Positions 1-7,595 of a DNA stretch of 64,000 nt are shown here, piece by piece. The translations under genes were made by a program, and so were the position numbers. Position 1 is the first letter of the stretch, and each line of letters opens with the position of its first letter. The notes beneath the pieces were generated by a model. It did no database searches and was not told the origin of the DNA. It saw only the letters and a program-made list of their open reading frames with translations. This DNA is from Paradesertivirga sp966210515 (GTDB lineage: Bacteria > Bacteroidota > Bacteroidia > Sphingobacteriales > Sphingobacteriaceae), in assembly GCA_966210515.1 (NCBI GenBank), contig CBIHLM010000014.1, positions 1-64,000 on the forward strand, written 5' to 3'.

Positions 1-7
1 GGCTTTG

Positions 8-81
8 CTCCCGAAGCTGGGCTCGAACCAGCGACCCTCTGATTAACAGTCAGATGCTCTAACCAGCTGAGCTATTCGGGA
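8..81 (-). tRNA. tRNA-Asn (GTT)
   Basis: A complete 74-nt cloverleaf reads on the minus strand. The acceptor stem TCCCGAA (81-75) pairs with TTCGGGA (15-9), followed by a G discriminator at 8. The D arm, a five-pair anticodon stem TCTGA/TCAGA with loop CTGTTAA (anticodon GTT) and a T arm with TTCGAGC are all visible. CCA is not encoded. It delivers asparagine to AAC/AAU codons. It sits at the window edge, so any tRNA cluster to the left cannot be judged. Confidence 0.95.
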
Positions 82-188
82 ATTCCTGGTTACCAAACTT
101 ATTAAACTTGTGTTCCGTTTGGGAATGCAATAGTCGGGATTTTAAATTATTTATGCAATATTTGTGAACATTTTTTTTTAAAATATTT

Positions 189-1109
189 ATGAGCTTAGTT
201 GTTATCGGCACTGTGGCCTTCGATGCCATTGAAACTCCTTTCGGAAAAACAGACAAAATAGTGGGCGGAGCGGCCACATACGCAAGTTTAGCGGCTTCTT
301 ACTTTTATGAAAAAGTAAAAATCGTCGGGGTAGTTGGCGATGACTTTCATAAAGAAGATATCCAATCTATAAAAGATCATGGTATTGATGTAGAAGGATT
401 GCAGGTAAAGGAAGGTGAAAAATCGTTTTTCTGGGCCGGAAAATATCACAATGACATGAATAGTCGCGATACTTTAATCACAGAATTAAATGTTCTTGCG
501 GATTTCGACCCAATTATTCCGGAATCATATCAGGACTGTGAGTATTTATTATTAGGAAATCTTACGCCTCAGATTCAGCAAACTACTATACAACGCCTTA
601 AAAAACGGCCTAAGTTAGTGGTACTCGACACGATGAACTTCTGGATGGATGTTGCATTAGAGGATTTATTGGAAACTCTGAAAATGGTAGATGTGCTTAC
701 GATAAACGACGCTGAAGCTCGCCAGCTTTCCGGAGAGTACTCTTTAGTGAAAGCCGCCAAAGTAATATTAGAAATGGGTCCGAAATATCTCATCATTAAA
801 AAAGGAGAGCATGGCGCATTGCTGTTTAGTGAAGATAAGATCTTTTCTGCTCCTGCATTGCCATTGGCAGAAGTTTTCGATCCAACCGGTGCCGGCGACA
901 CCTTTGCTGGTGGCTTTATTGGTTACCTGGCCAAAGTGGGAACCATCAACTTCAACAATATGAAAAATGCAATCATCTACGGATCCGCACTTGCTTCATT
1001 CTGCGTGGAGAAATTCGGCACAGAAAAAATCAAAAATTTGAGTCAGGAAGAGGTTGCAGACAGAATCAAAGAATTTGTAAATCTGAGCAGCTTTGAAATA
1101 GAACAATAA
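189..1109 (+). CDS. PfkB/ribokinase-family sugar kinase
   Basis: This 306-residue protein has the PfkB family layout. It has a glycine-rich substrate-binding segment near residues 26-30 (VGGAATYAS) and the C-terminal ATP/anion-hole signature DPTGAGD at residues 231-237, whose last Asp is the expected catalytic base. The family phosphorylates sugars, nucleosides or related alcohols in the cytoplasm; the exact substrate cannot be read from sequence. Length is normal for the family (about 300). It stands alone between a tRNA and a convergent operon. A near-match to the Bacteroidetes -7 box (AATATTTG, 157-164) lies 25 bp upstream. A terminator-like dyad follows the stop codon. Confidence 0.9.
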   Translation: MSLVVIGTVAFDAIETPFGKTDKIVGGAATYASLAASYFYEKVKIVGVVGDDFHKEDIQSIKDHGIDVEGLQVKEGEKSFFWAGKYHNDMNSRDTLITELNVLADFDPIIPESYQDCEYLLLGNLTPQIQQTTIQRLKKRPKLVVLDTMNFWMDVALEDLLETLKMVDVLTINDAEARQLSGEYSLVKAAKVILEMGPKYLIIKKGEHGALLFSEDKIFSAPALPLAEVFDPTGAGDTFAGGFIGYLAKVGTINFNNMKNAIIYGSALASFCVEKFGTEKIKNLSQEEVADRIKEFVNLSSFEIEQ

Positions 1110-1117
1110 AACAACAC

Positions 1118-1150
1118 GCAGTTGACGGACGAAAAAAACCTGTCAACTGC
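1118..1150. terminator. Bidirectional terminator-like hairpin
   Basis: A perfect 9-bp inverted repeat, GCAGTTGAC (1118-1126) and GTCAACTGC (1142-1150), with a 15-nt A-rich loop sits between the stops of the PfkB kinase and the convergent cytochrome b5-like gene. There is no long T run, so intrinsic termination is probable but not certain. Confidence 0.55.
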
Positions 1151-1154
1151 ATGT

Positions 1155-1400
1155 TTAAGGCTTAAAATCTATCAAATTTCCTATTGCTTCAAACTTTTCA
1201 AATACCGAAACAGTATGCGGCGCATCTTTTAGTTCATCACTCAAATCCTGCCCCGCCCAATGTTCATAATGCTTTCCATTTCTCCATAATCTGCTGGAAG
1301 AAACATCGTAAATAACACCGTTATATGCCACCCATATTTCCGGTTTATCCTGCCCGTTACGAAGCGCTAATTGCTTCTTTGTGTATTGTGGTAAACTCAT
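1155..1400 (-). CDS. Cytochrome b5-like heme-binding protein
   Basis: This 81-residue protein is essentially one cytochrome b5-like fold. It has an NGVIYDVS segment (about residues 27-34) and an aromatic/His-rich stretch KHYEHWAGQDLSDEL. H47 and H62 are the most likely axial heme ligands. There is no signal peptide or membrane anchor, so it should be a soluble cytoplasmic one-electron carrier. Its ATG overlaps the lycopene cyclase stop by 4 bp (1397-1400), which implies translational coupling. That placement suggests, but does not prove, a role as electron donor to a carotenoid-modifying oxygenase. It is the last gene of the three-gene minus-strand operon. Confidence 0.8.
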   Translation of the reverse strand: MSLPQYTKKQLALRNGQDKPEIWVAYNGVIYDVSSSRLWRNGKHYEHWAGQDLSDELKDAPHTVSVFEKFEAIGNLIDFKP

Positions 1401-2092
1401 CCGATCAATTTTCGTTGTTTTTTTCGAAAGTTTTCAAAAAACATCACATTCATTAACAATAATGAAAGAGAGTAGAAATGATCTTCAAAAGGAATTGTAC
1501 CCACTCTAAATCCTGAGTTTTCAGCATCATTATACATTACCACAGGAATGCCTGTCAAAATCCCGTTTACAATATAAAACGGAATTAAGGACACAAAGAA
1601 AGCGAAGTAAAACCTGCTTAAATACGGGTGTTCATTTCGTCTGATAAGTACCAAACCACTTAAAAATAACAATAAACCAAACGTTATTAGAGAATACACC
1701 CTATCGTAAAAGAGCAGAAGCATCACAGCAGAAAAAATGAGCCATACAGCACTTATTGCAGTGCTTAATCCGGCCAACAAATCTTGCTTCAGATAGTAGT
1801 TGAGGCACTCATAAATAAATAAGCAGGCAAAAGGCACTGTAATAAAAAATAGAATCTCTTCTAAAGGAAGGTCCAGAAAATAAACGCCTATTATATAATC
1901 CGGATTAAACGACCACACATCATATATAGTAAACAGGTAGTCCCAGATCAAGAAAATCAGTCCTGTAATAAGCAATCCCGGAAGGATAAATTTCCAGCTG
2001 CGAAAAAATTTCACCCGCTTATCGAAGGATAAAATCACTGGAAAAAATAAGGTTAAGAAATTAATCAGAAGATAAGTATAGTGTTTATCCAT
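1397..2092 (-). CDS. Lycopene cyclase, fused CrtYc/CrtYd type
   Basis: This 231-residue, very hydrophobic protein has about seven membrane segments. It contains two copies of the lycopene cyclase domain, marked by PLEEILFF near residue 75 and by the related IPFEDHFYS near residue 201. In actinobacteria and archaea these halves are separate or fused proteins that cyclise the ends of lycopene to beta-ionone rings. Bacteroidetes usually carry the fused form, as here. It overlaps the upstream 173-residue gene by 8 bp and the downstream cytochrome b5-like gene by 4 bp, so the three are one tightly coupled operon. The expected substrate is lycopene made by the divergent phytoene desaturase. Confidence 0.88.
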   Translation of the reverse strand: MDKHYTYLLINFLTLFFPVILSFDKRVKFFRSWKFILPGLLITGLIFLIWDYLFTIYDVWSFNPDYIIGVYFLDLPLEEILFFITVPFACLFIYECLNYYLKQDLLAGLSTAISAVWLIFSAVMLLLFYDRVYSLITFGLLLFLSGLVLIRRNEHPYLSRFYFAFFVSLIPFYIVNGILTGIPVVMYNDAENSGFRVGTIPFEDHFYSLSLLLMNVMFFENFRKKQRKLIG

Positions 2093-2606
2093 TAGCTACC
2101 ACTTGCTCTAAGATAACTATTTCCGCCGGACTGCATCTCTTCGTCTCTTTCATGAAATTGACGAGGTTTAAAAGCAAAGGCATATCCATAGAACCAAACT
2201 TCTTTTGCATGGCTAATTCAACTATTTTCTTTCTGTCTGTTTCGAGATGTTTGCTGAAGCCCAAAAAGGATGGAATATAATGTTCAAGACTAAATCGGAG
2301 AAAACGAATCTCCAGATTCTCAGGACTTTTACCTACAGCTTTTTCAAGTGTTTTTATCCCGCTTTTAAGGTAGGTGATTTTATTATACGGATTAAAGGCA
2401 TGCTTTGCCCGTATAGCTTGTGAAGTTCCGAAATAAGCCATAATAGTGGGATCAGAAGATTTTTTTGCCTTTAATCGATTATAAAACTTCTCCGAAGCCG
2501 TTCCATTTTTTATAGCCAAATAAAAATCTTTTCGAATTTGTGGCAGTTCATTCGCATAGATAGTCATGGGAAACAACACTATCAGTAATAATATCAATCG
2601 GTCCAT
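2085..2606 (-). CDS. Exported protein of unknown function in carotenoid operon
   Basis: I do not recognise a named family. The open frame can begin at a TTG at 2615, but the ATG at 2606 gives a clean signal peptide (MDRLILLLIVLFPMTIYA, cleavage near residue 18) and is preferred, giving 173 residues. The rest is basic and mostly helical, with a segment resembling a TPR-like helical hairpin (TYLKSGIKTLEKAVGKSPENLEIR is in this region, about residues 74-97), so it is probably a periplasmic protein. It is first in the operon with lycopene cyclase and the cytochrome b5-like gene, overlapping the cyclase by 8 bp. It is divergent from phytoene desaturase across a 213-bp intergenic region. Confidence 0.75.
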   Translation of the reverse strand: MDRLILLLIVLFPMTIYANELPQIRKDFYLAIKNGTASEKFYNRLKAKKSSDPTIMAYFGTSQAIRAKHAFNPYNKITYLKSGIKTLEKAVGKSPENLEIRFLRFSLEHYIPSFLGFSKHLETDRKKIVELAMQKKFGSMDMPLLLNLVNFMKETKRCSPAEIVILEQVVANG

Positions 2607-2753
2607 ACTGTTCAAACGTTTAAGTTTAGGTTAAAAGTTTCCAAAATATTAAAATTCTTCTCAGAGAGGATCAAAGATGACAGATGGGAACTTAAATTAT
2701 GCATTTTTTACACCTAATTAATAAGAAGCCTAATCTAATAAAAGATCGTTTTC

Positions 2754-2762
2754 TACATTTAC
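2754..2762 (+). promoter_or_regulatory. Possible -7 box for crtI
   Basis: TACATTTAC matches the Bacteroidetes -7 consensus TAnnTTTGY at all but one defined position and lies 57 bp upstream of the preferred crtI start. No clear -33 TTG element is visible, so this is a tentative call. Confidence 0.3.
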
Positions 2763-2819
2763 ATCTCTTACTTACCGATATGTATATAATTGTTTTCAAA
2801 GCCCCTAATTATCTTCCAA

Positions 2820-4304
2820 ATGGAAAAGTCTAATATTGCTATTATCGGGTCGGGCTTTGCCGGACTAGCCGCTGCAGCCGTGCTTGCAAATAAGGGGCAT
2901 AATGTGACAATTTATGAAAAAAATGATCAGGCGGGGGGTAGAGCACGAATCTGGGAAAGCGCAGGATTCAAATTTGACATGGGTCCGAGCTGGTATTGGA
3001 TGCCGGAAGTTTTTGAAAATTTCTACAATCTCTTTGGCAAAACGACCGCCGACTTTTATGACCTGAAACGTCTTGATCCATCGTACAGAATATACTGGAA
3101 AAACAACGACTTTACAGATCTGCCAGCACAACCCAACGAGCTGGAGGAACTGTTTGAAGAGATAGAACCAGGTTCAGCTGAAAACTTAAAAGCGTTTCTA
3201 CATCAGGCAAAGTTTAAATACGAGACAGGAATGGGAGACTATGTATTTCGTCCCTCAAACTCCATCACCGAATACATGGATTTACGACTCTTAAAAGAAA
3301 GCTTTAAAATCCAGATGTTCACAAGCGTCAGCAAACATATAAAGCAATACTTCAAACACCCGAAATTGGTTAAACTGCTCGAATTCCCTGTTCTATTTTT
3401 AGGAGGCACGGCAAAAAACACCCCGGCTCTGTATAGCATGATGAATTATGCAGACCTCTCTCTCGGGACCTGGTTTCCACTCGGTGGGATGCACGAAATT
3501 GTAAAAGCAATGGTTTCAATAGCAATAGAAAAAGGGGTTAAAATAAAACTGAATCATGAAGTTATAAAGATCAAAACCGAAGGCAAAAAGGCGGTCGGAA
3601 TTGAAACTAACAAGGGGTATTATGCTGCTGATCTAATTATTTCAAATGCAGATTATGAACATACCGATCAACAATTAACCGATAAAAAAAGCAGAAATTA
3701 TACTCCAGAATATTGGAATAAAAGAATTTTATCGCCGTCGTCACTATTATTTTATGTGGGAATAAATAAGAAGTTAAACAATATTCTACATCATAATCTA
3801 TTTTTTGATGAGGACCTGGAGAAACATGCCGATGAAATCTATAAAGATCCCCAATGGCCGACAAAGCCCCTCTTCTATGTTTCCTGTACTTCGAAAACCG
3901 ATGAGTCTTGCGCACCCTTAAATTCTGAGAATCTATTCTTTCTGATGCCCCTAGCCCCCGGCCTGGAAGATACTGAAGCCCTAAGAGAGAAGTATTGGGA
4001 GATTCTTTTAAATCGCTTTGAAAGCATTACAGGGGAAAGTATCCGGAATGATATCGTGATAAAACGCAGCTATGCTATAAACGATTTTGTAAAGGATTAC
4101 CACTCATTCAAGGGAAACGCATACGGCCTGGCCAACACCTTAATGCAAACAGCATTTCTTAAACCCAAAATACGATCAAAAAAAATAGGGAACCTCTTGT
4201 TTACCGGACAACTTACCGTCCCCGGACCAGGTGTTCCTCCCGCTATTATTTCAGGACAGGTGGTTGCAAGTGAGGCGATGAAAATTCTGGAGAATATTTC
4301 CTAA
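2820..4304 (+). CDS. crtI: Phytoene desaturase / carotenoid FAD oxidoreductase
   Basis: This 494-residue protein has an N-terminal dinucleotide-binding motif GSGFAGLAAA followed by EKNDQAGGRA, and a C-terminal GLANTLMQTAFLKPKIRSKK...GNLLFTGQLTVPGPGVPPAIISG block, here abbreviated, both typical of CrtI. It introduces double bonds into phytoene to give lycopene using FAD at the membrane surface. An ATG at 2790 would add ten residues, but family members start directly with the FAD motif, so 2820 is chosen. It is transcribed divergently from the lycopene cyclase operon. It is followed 26 bp later by an SRPBCC-family gene, probably in the same transcript. No phytoene synthase gene follows it, which is unusual for Bacteroidetes crt clusters. 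Confidence 0.9.
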   Translation: MEKSNIAIIGSGFAGLAAAAVLANKGHNVTIYEKNDQAGGRARIWESAGFKFDMGPSWYWMPEVFENFYNLFGKTTADFYDLKRLDPSYRIYWKNNDFTDLPAQPNELEELFEEIEPGSAENLKAFLHQAKFKYETGMGDYVFRPSNSITEYMDLRLLKESFKIQMFTSVSKHIKQYFKHPKLVKLLEFPVLFLGGTAKNTPALYSMMNYADLSLGTWFPLGGMHEIVKAMVSIAIEKGVKIKLNHEVIKIKTEGKKAVGIETNKGYYAADLIISNADYEHTDQQLTDKKSRNYTPEYWNKRILSPSSLLFYVGINKKLNNILHHNLFFDEDLEKHADEIYKDPQWPTKPLFYVSCTSKTDESCAPLNSENLFFLMPLAPGLEDTEALREKYWEILLNRFESITGESIRNDIVIKRSYAINDFVKDYHSFKGNAYGLANTLMQTAFLKPKIRSKKIGNLLFTGQLTVPGPGVPPAIISGQVVASEAMKILENIS

Positions 4305-4330
4305 TTTCATCCAAACCAAACTTTTGAGCC

Positions 4331-4855
4331 ATGAAAATATTAAAAATCATCTTAATCACAGTAATCAGTCTGACAGCCTTATTTTTTTTTATTGGACTTT
4401 TTCTTCCTAAAACCTATCGTGTAGAACGATCGATCGTTGTAAATGCTCCCGATAGCGTGGTGTATAAAAACATTTCGGATTTTAATAATTTTTTGAAATG
4501 GAACCCATGGTCTAAAATGGAACCATCTGCAAAGGTCGACATTAGCGGACCTGTTTCGCAACCAGGACATTTGTACAAATGGGAGGGAAAAGAGACAGGT
4601 ACCGGACAAATGGAAATCAGGAATGTTGAACCTTCGAAACTTGTTGACATAGAACTATCTTTCTTAAAACCGTTTGAAAGCACCGCTAACACCACCTTTC
4701 AGCTTGATCCGAACCCGCAGGGCATAAAAGTTACGTGGATAATGCAGGGAACTAACAAAACAGTTATGGAGAAATGGATGGGTTTAAGCATGGGCAGCAT
4801 GATAGGCAAAGATTTTGAGGATGGGCTGCAGAACCTAAAAACGCTTTCAGAATAA
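4331..4855 (+). CDS. SRPBCC-family membrane-anchored protein
   Basis: This 174-residue protein begins with one hydrophobic segment (about residues 4-24). A START/Bet v 1-like (SRPBCC, polyketide cyclase-like) domain follows, with the characteristic VERSIVVNAPDSVVYKNISDFNNFLKWNPW opening over residues 31-60. Such domains bind hydrophobic ligands in a deep cavity. The actual ligand is unknown; its position 26 bp after crtI makes a carotenoid or other lipid attractive but unproven. Length and architecture match the membrane-anchored SRPBCC proteins common in Bacteroidetes. A strong hairpin terminator follows the stop. Confidence 0.78.
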   Translation: MKILKIILITVISLTALFFFIGLFLPKTYRVERSIVVNAPDSVVYKNISDFNNFLKWNPWSKMEPSAKVDISGPVSQPGHLYKWEGKETGTGQMEIRNVEPSKLVDIELSFLKPFESTANTTFQLDPNPQGIKVTWIMQGTNKTVMEKWMGLSMGSMIGKDFEDGLQNLKTLSE

Positions 4856-4867
4856 AAGCCATAAAAA

Positions 4868-4898
4868 AAGAGCGTCAGGCTGGCACCTGTACGCTCTT
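4868..4898. terminator. Intrinsic terminator, strongest for the sigma-factor gene
   Basis: AAGAGCGTCAGG (4868-4879) pairs with CCTG-T-ACGCTCTT (4886-4898), giving a 12-bp stem with one bulged T and a 6-nt loop. On the minus strand it is followed by seven T residues (complement of 4863-4869), a textbook intrinsic terminator for the ECF sigma gene. It can also stop the plus-strand crtI/SRPBCC transcript. Confidence 0.8.
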
Positions 4899-4928
4899 AT
4901 GTATGATGAGTTTTAGAAAAGGGGCTAT

Positions 4929-5468
4929 TTAGTCAAGCTCTGCGTACATCGGCTTTTTAATACCGTTGTCGTATGGTTTTAAGCTTTTCTTAAGAAGCTT
5001 ACGAGCTACGTGAATGCGGGTTTTAACTGTTCCAATCGGAATTGCTAAATGATCTGCAATCTCATGATATTTAAATCCTTCGAAATACATACTGAATGGA
5101 ACAAAATATTCTTCAGGAAGTTTGCCCAAAGCTAACTTTATATCATCCATGATAAATTTAGACTCGCCTTGGTTCTTAGTAGAACTAAAAACCAGGTTGG
5201 CTGATGAAATTTCGTCGGACTTAGTAACGAATGAACTTATTTTTACAAAGCGGCGGTAATTGTTAATGAAGGTGTTTTTCATTATAGTATATAACCATCC
5301 TTTCAGATTGGTACCTTCTTTAAACTTATTATAATATGTGATGGCTTTTAGTAGAGTATCTTGAACCAGATCATTGGCATCGTCTGCATCATGAGTAAAA
5401 TGTAATGCATACATCTTTAGTGAACTTGCTTGACGCATAACCATTGTATTGAATTCTATTTTAGTCAT
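4929..5468 (-). CDS. ECF-type RNA polymerase sigma factor
   Basis: This 179-residue protein carries sigma region 2 (HDADDANDLVQDTLLKAI and GWLYTIMKNTFINNYRR) and a region 4 helix-turn-helix (KLPEEYFVPF...GFKYHEIADHLAIPIGTVKTRIHVARK). The ATG at 5468 is preferred over a TTG at 5534, because the extra 22 residues have no family counterpart. No anti-sigma gene is adjacent. It may control an extracytoplasmic or stress regulon. It is convergent with the crt genes and separated from them by a terminator, so a role in carotenoid control is only a guess. The long linker between the two regions is typical of the abundant, constitutively expressed Bacteroidetes ECF group. Confidence 0.88.
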   Translation of the reverse strand: MTKIEFNTMVMRQASSLKMYALHFTHDADDANDLVQDTLLKAITYYNKFKEGTNLKGWLYTIMKNTFINNYRRFVKISSFVTKSDEISSANLVFSSTKNQGESKFIMDDIKLALGKLPEEYFVPFSMYFEGFKYHEIADHLAIPIGTVKTRIHVARKLLKKSLKPYDNGIKKPMYAELD

Positions 5469-5602
5469 GTTGTTAGAGTTAAAGTTATCGTTACCAGTTT
5501 TTCTTAAACAAACTTGTAAATACCTTTGCAACAACTATGCTAATTCGGGATCAATACATTCCTGATCTCCTATTAGGGTTGAAATTTAACAGAAAATTAA
5601 TA

Positions 5603-6619
5603 CTAAATCACGTTCACTTCACGCTCCAAACTGACACCAAATTTTGTTTTAACATCTTCAATTATCCGCGAAGAAAGATCATAAACCTCTGATCCTGTAG
5701 CATTTCCGTAGTTAACCAAAACTAAAGCTTGGTTCTTCCAGGTTCCGGTTTCACCTATTTTTTTTCCTTTCCATCCACACTGTTCTATCAACCAGCCAGC
5801 GGCCAATTTCACTGTACTATTTGGTAGACAGAAGTGAACAGTGTCTGGAAAAATAGACTGTATTTTTTTAAATTCCGTTTCAGAAATTATAGGATTCTTA
5901 AAGAAGCTACCCGAGTTTCCTATGGTTGACGGATCAGGGAGTTTGCTTACGCGGATATGAGAAACTACATCAGAAACATCCTTTATACCGGGGTTAGCAA
6001 TGTGGCGCTTTTGAAGTTCTTCGCCAATAGCTCCATAACTAATATTTAACGCGGCCTTAGTCGAAAGCCGGAACACCACATTTGTTATTATAACTTCCCC
6101 CTTTAAATCATTTTTAAAAATGCTTTCGCGATATCCGAATCTGCATTCCTCTTTTTTAAACTCCCTGATCTCGCCGGTTTCTATAAAAAACACTCTGCAC
6201 GATTCAAACACATCTTTAAGCTCTACTCCATAAGCTCCAATATTTTGTATAGGCGATGCGCCCACCGACCCGGGAATCAAACTCAGATTCTCCATTCCTG
6301 CGAAACCATTATCCACACAGTACATAACAAGGTTATGCCACACCTCTCCGGCCCCTGCTTCAACAATCACTTCTTCGCCATTAACTTCACTCGAAATCCC
6401 CTTTATATTCATACGGATAACCAGGCCATCAAAATCCTTTGTTAAAAGAAGATTACTACCTCCCCCTAAAACCAGTCGTTCGGCCTTTCTCCATGCTTCA
6501 TTTGCGAAGAGATCCTTCAAATCGTCTTCAGAATTTATTTCTGTATACCACCGGGCATTAGCTTCAACACCAAAAGTGTTGTATTTTTTCAAAGAGACAT
6601 TATCAAAAATTTCGGGCAT
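5603..6619 (-). CDS. murB: UDP-N-acetylenolpyruvoylglucosamine reductase
   Basis: MurB reduces UDP-GlcNAc-enolpyruvate to UDP-MurNAc with NADPH and FAD, the second committed step of peptidoglycan synthesis, in the cytoplasm. The FAD-binding LGGGSNLLL segment, the GSVGASPIQNIGAYG motif, the catalytic serine in NSGSFFKNP and the C-terminal AGWLIEQCGWKG block are all present. The 338-residue length and the inserted region place it with the E. coli-type (type I) enzymes. The frame opens at a TTG (6640), but the ATG at 6619 gives the standard N terminus (MPEIFDNVSL). It stands alone, not within a dcw cluster. Confidence 0.95.
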   Translation of the reverse strand: MPEIFDNVSLKKYNTFGVEANARWYTEINSEDDLKDLFANEAWRKAERLVLGGGSNLLLTKDFDGLVIRMNIKGISSEVNGEEVIVEAGAGEVWHNLVMYCVDNGFAGMENLSLIPGSVGASPIQNIGAYGVELKDVFESCRVFFIETGEIREFKKEECRFGYRESIFKNDLKGEVIITNVVFRLSTKAALNISYGAIGEELQKRHIANPGIKDVSDVVSHIRVSKLPDPSTIGNSGSFFKNPIISETEFKKIQSIFPDTVHFCLPNSTVKLAAGWLIEQCGWKGKKIGETGTWKNQALVLVNYGNATGSEVYDLSSRIIEDVKTKFGVSLEREVNVI

Positions 6620-6783
6620 GGTGTTATGTTTCTGGGGCAAATCTCGTAAAACATTTTAAAGGAAGCGATTTCATCATAAAATTCTTTAAACATTATAATA
6701 GCTCCCATAGTATAAAAGGTATCACTACACTTTCTGTAACATGATCCGCGAAACTAACGCCTATATTATATAAGATAAATACT

Positions 6784-7521
6784 ATGAACGTTTTATTCAT
6801 TGGTGATAGCATTACCCGGGGAACACAAGGTGTCGATTGGGTGAAAATGATTGAGAATGAGCACCCATACTGGACTATCGAGAATGCCGGCGTCAATGGA
6901 GAAACGTTGACTAAAATCTCTAAGCGTTTAAAATCTCTCGTTCAACTTAATAACTCATACAAAGCGATAGTTCTGCAAACAGCGACCCATGACATTTTGC
7001 TTCCAACTTTCAGACATAGAAACTTTTGGTTCCAGAAAGATTACAAGCGACAACTAAAAAGTGGTAACAAGCCAATTGCGCCACCTGAATTTGAACTCGT
7101 TTTGAAGCGAACGGTAGAATACGTTAGAAGTACCAGTAACTCTGAAATTGTTCTGCCTACATTAGGATGTATTAATGAAAACCTGTTAGCCGAAACTAAC
7201 GCACAGTTATTTAGCTATAACAGCATCATTAAAAAAGTCGCAAAAGAGTTCAACTGTATTCTTGCAGATATTGCCGAAAAATTTCAGGAAGAATTGGGCC
7301 GTCTCAACACACAGGATTACTGTTTAGAAAATTTCTCAAACACCGCATTTTTTGATCTGGTAAGCTGCAGTATGGGCATGGCAGATAATTTAAGCGCGAA
7401 ACGAAAGTTGCACTTAACAATTGACGGAGTACACTTAAATAGTAAAGGAGCAAAAATCTTTAAAGAGGAAATTGATAAAGCAATTTTATTGACGAAAGAA
7501 AAATCGGCACTTTTTATCTGA
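6784..7521 (+). CDS. SGNH/GDSL-type hydrolase
   Basis: This 245-residue protein has the block I nucleophile motif GDSITRG (Ser9) at the N terminus and the C-terminal catalytic pair in LTIDGVHLNSKG (block V, DxxH). The usual block III GxND is replaced by TATHD, with His in place of the oxyanion-hole Asn, so the active site deviates from the family norm. No signal peptide is present, so it acts in the cytoplasm. The substrate (ester or acyl group) is unknown. It is a single-gene unit divergent from murB, and a convergent terminator follows. Confidence 0.8.
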   Translation: MNVLFIGDSITRGTQGVDWVKMIENEHPYWTIENAGVNGETLTKISKRLKSLVQLNNSYKAIVLQTATHDILLPTFRHRNFWFQKDYKRQLKSGNKPIAPPEFELVLKRTVEYVRSTSNSEIVLPTLGCINENLLAETNAQLFSYNSIIKKVAKEFNCILADIAEKFQEELGRLNTQDYCLENFSNTAFFDLVSCSMGMADNLSAKRKLHLTIDGVHLNSKGAKIFKEEIDKAILLTKEKSALFI

Positions 7522-7540
7522 TTGCTAAAGCACCTTAAAC

Positions 7541-7572
7541 AACAAAAGCTCAGAAATATCTGAGCCTTTGTT
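7541..7572. terminator. Bidirectional terminator
   Basis: AACAAAAGCTCAG (7541-7553) and CTGAGCCTTTGTT (7560-7572) form a 13-position stem with one mismatch and a 6-nt loop, between the SGNH hydrolase and convergent lpdA stops. Confidence 0.75.
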
Positions 7573-7595
7573 CTATCTTCATTTGTTTGAATCAA

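Noticed and set aside
4929..5468. ECF sigma factor as the regulator of the carotenoid genes
   Set aside because: It is convergent with crtI and separated by a strong terminator, and no anti-sigma gene or shared promoter motif links them.
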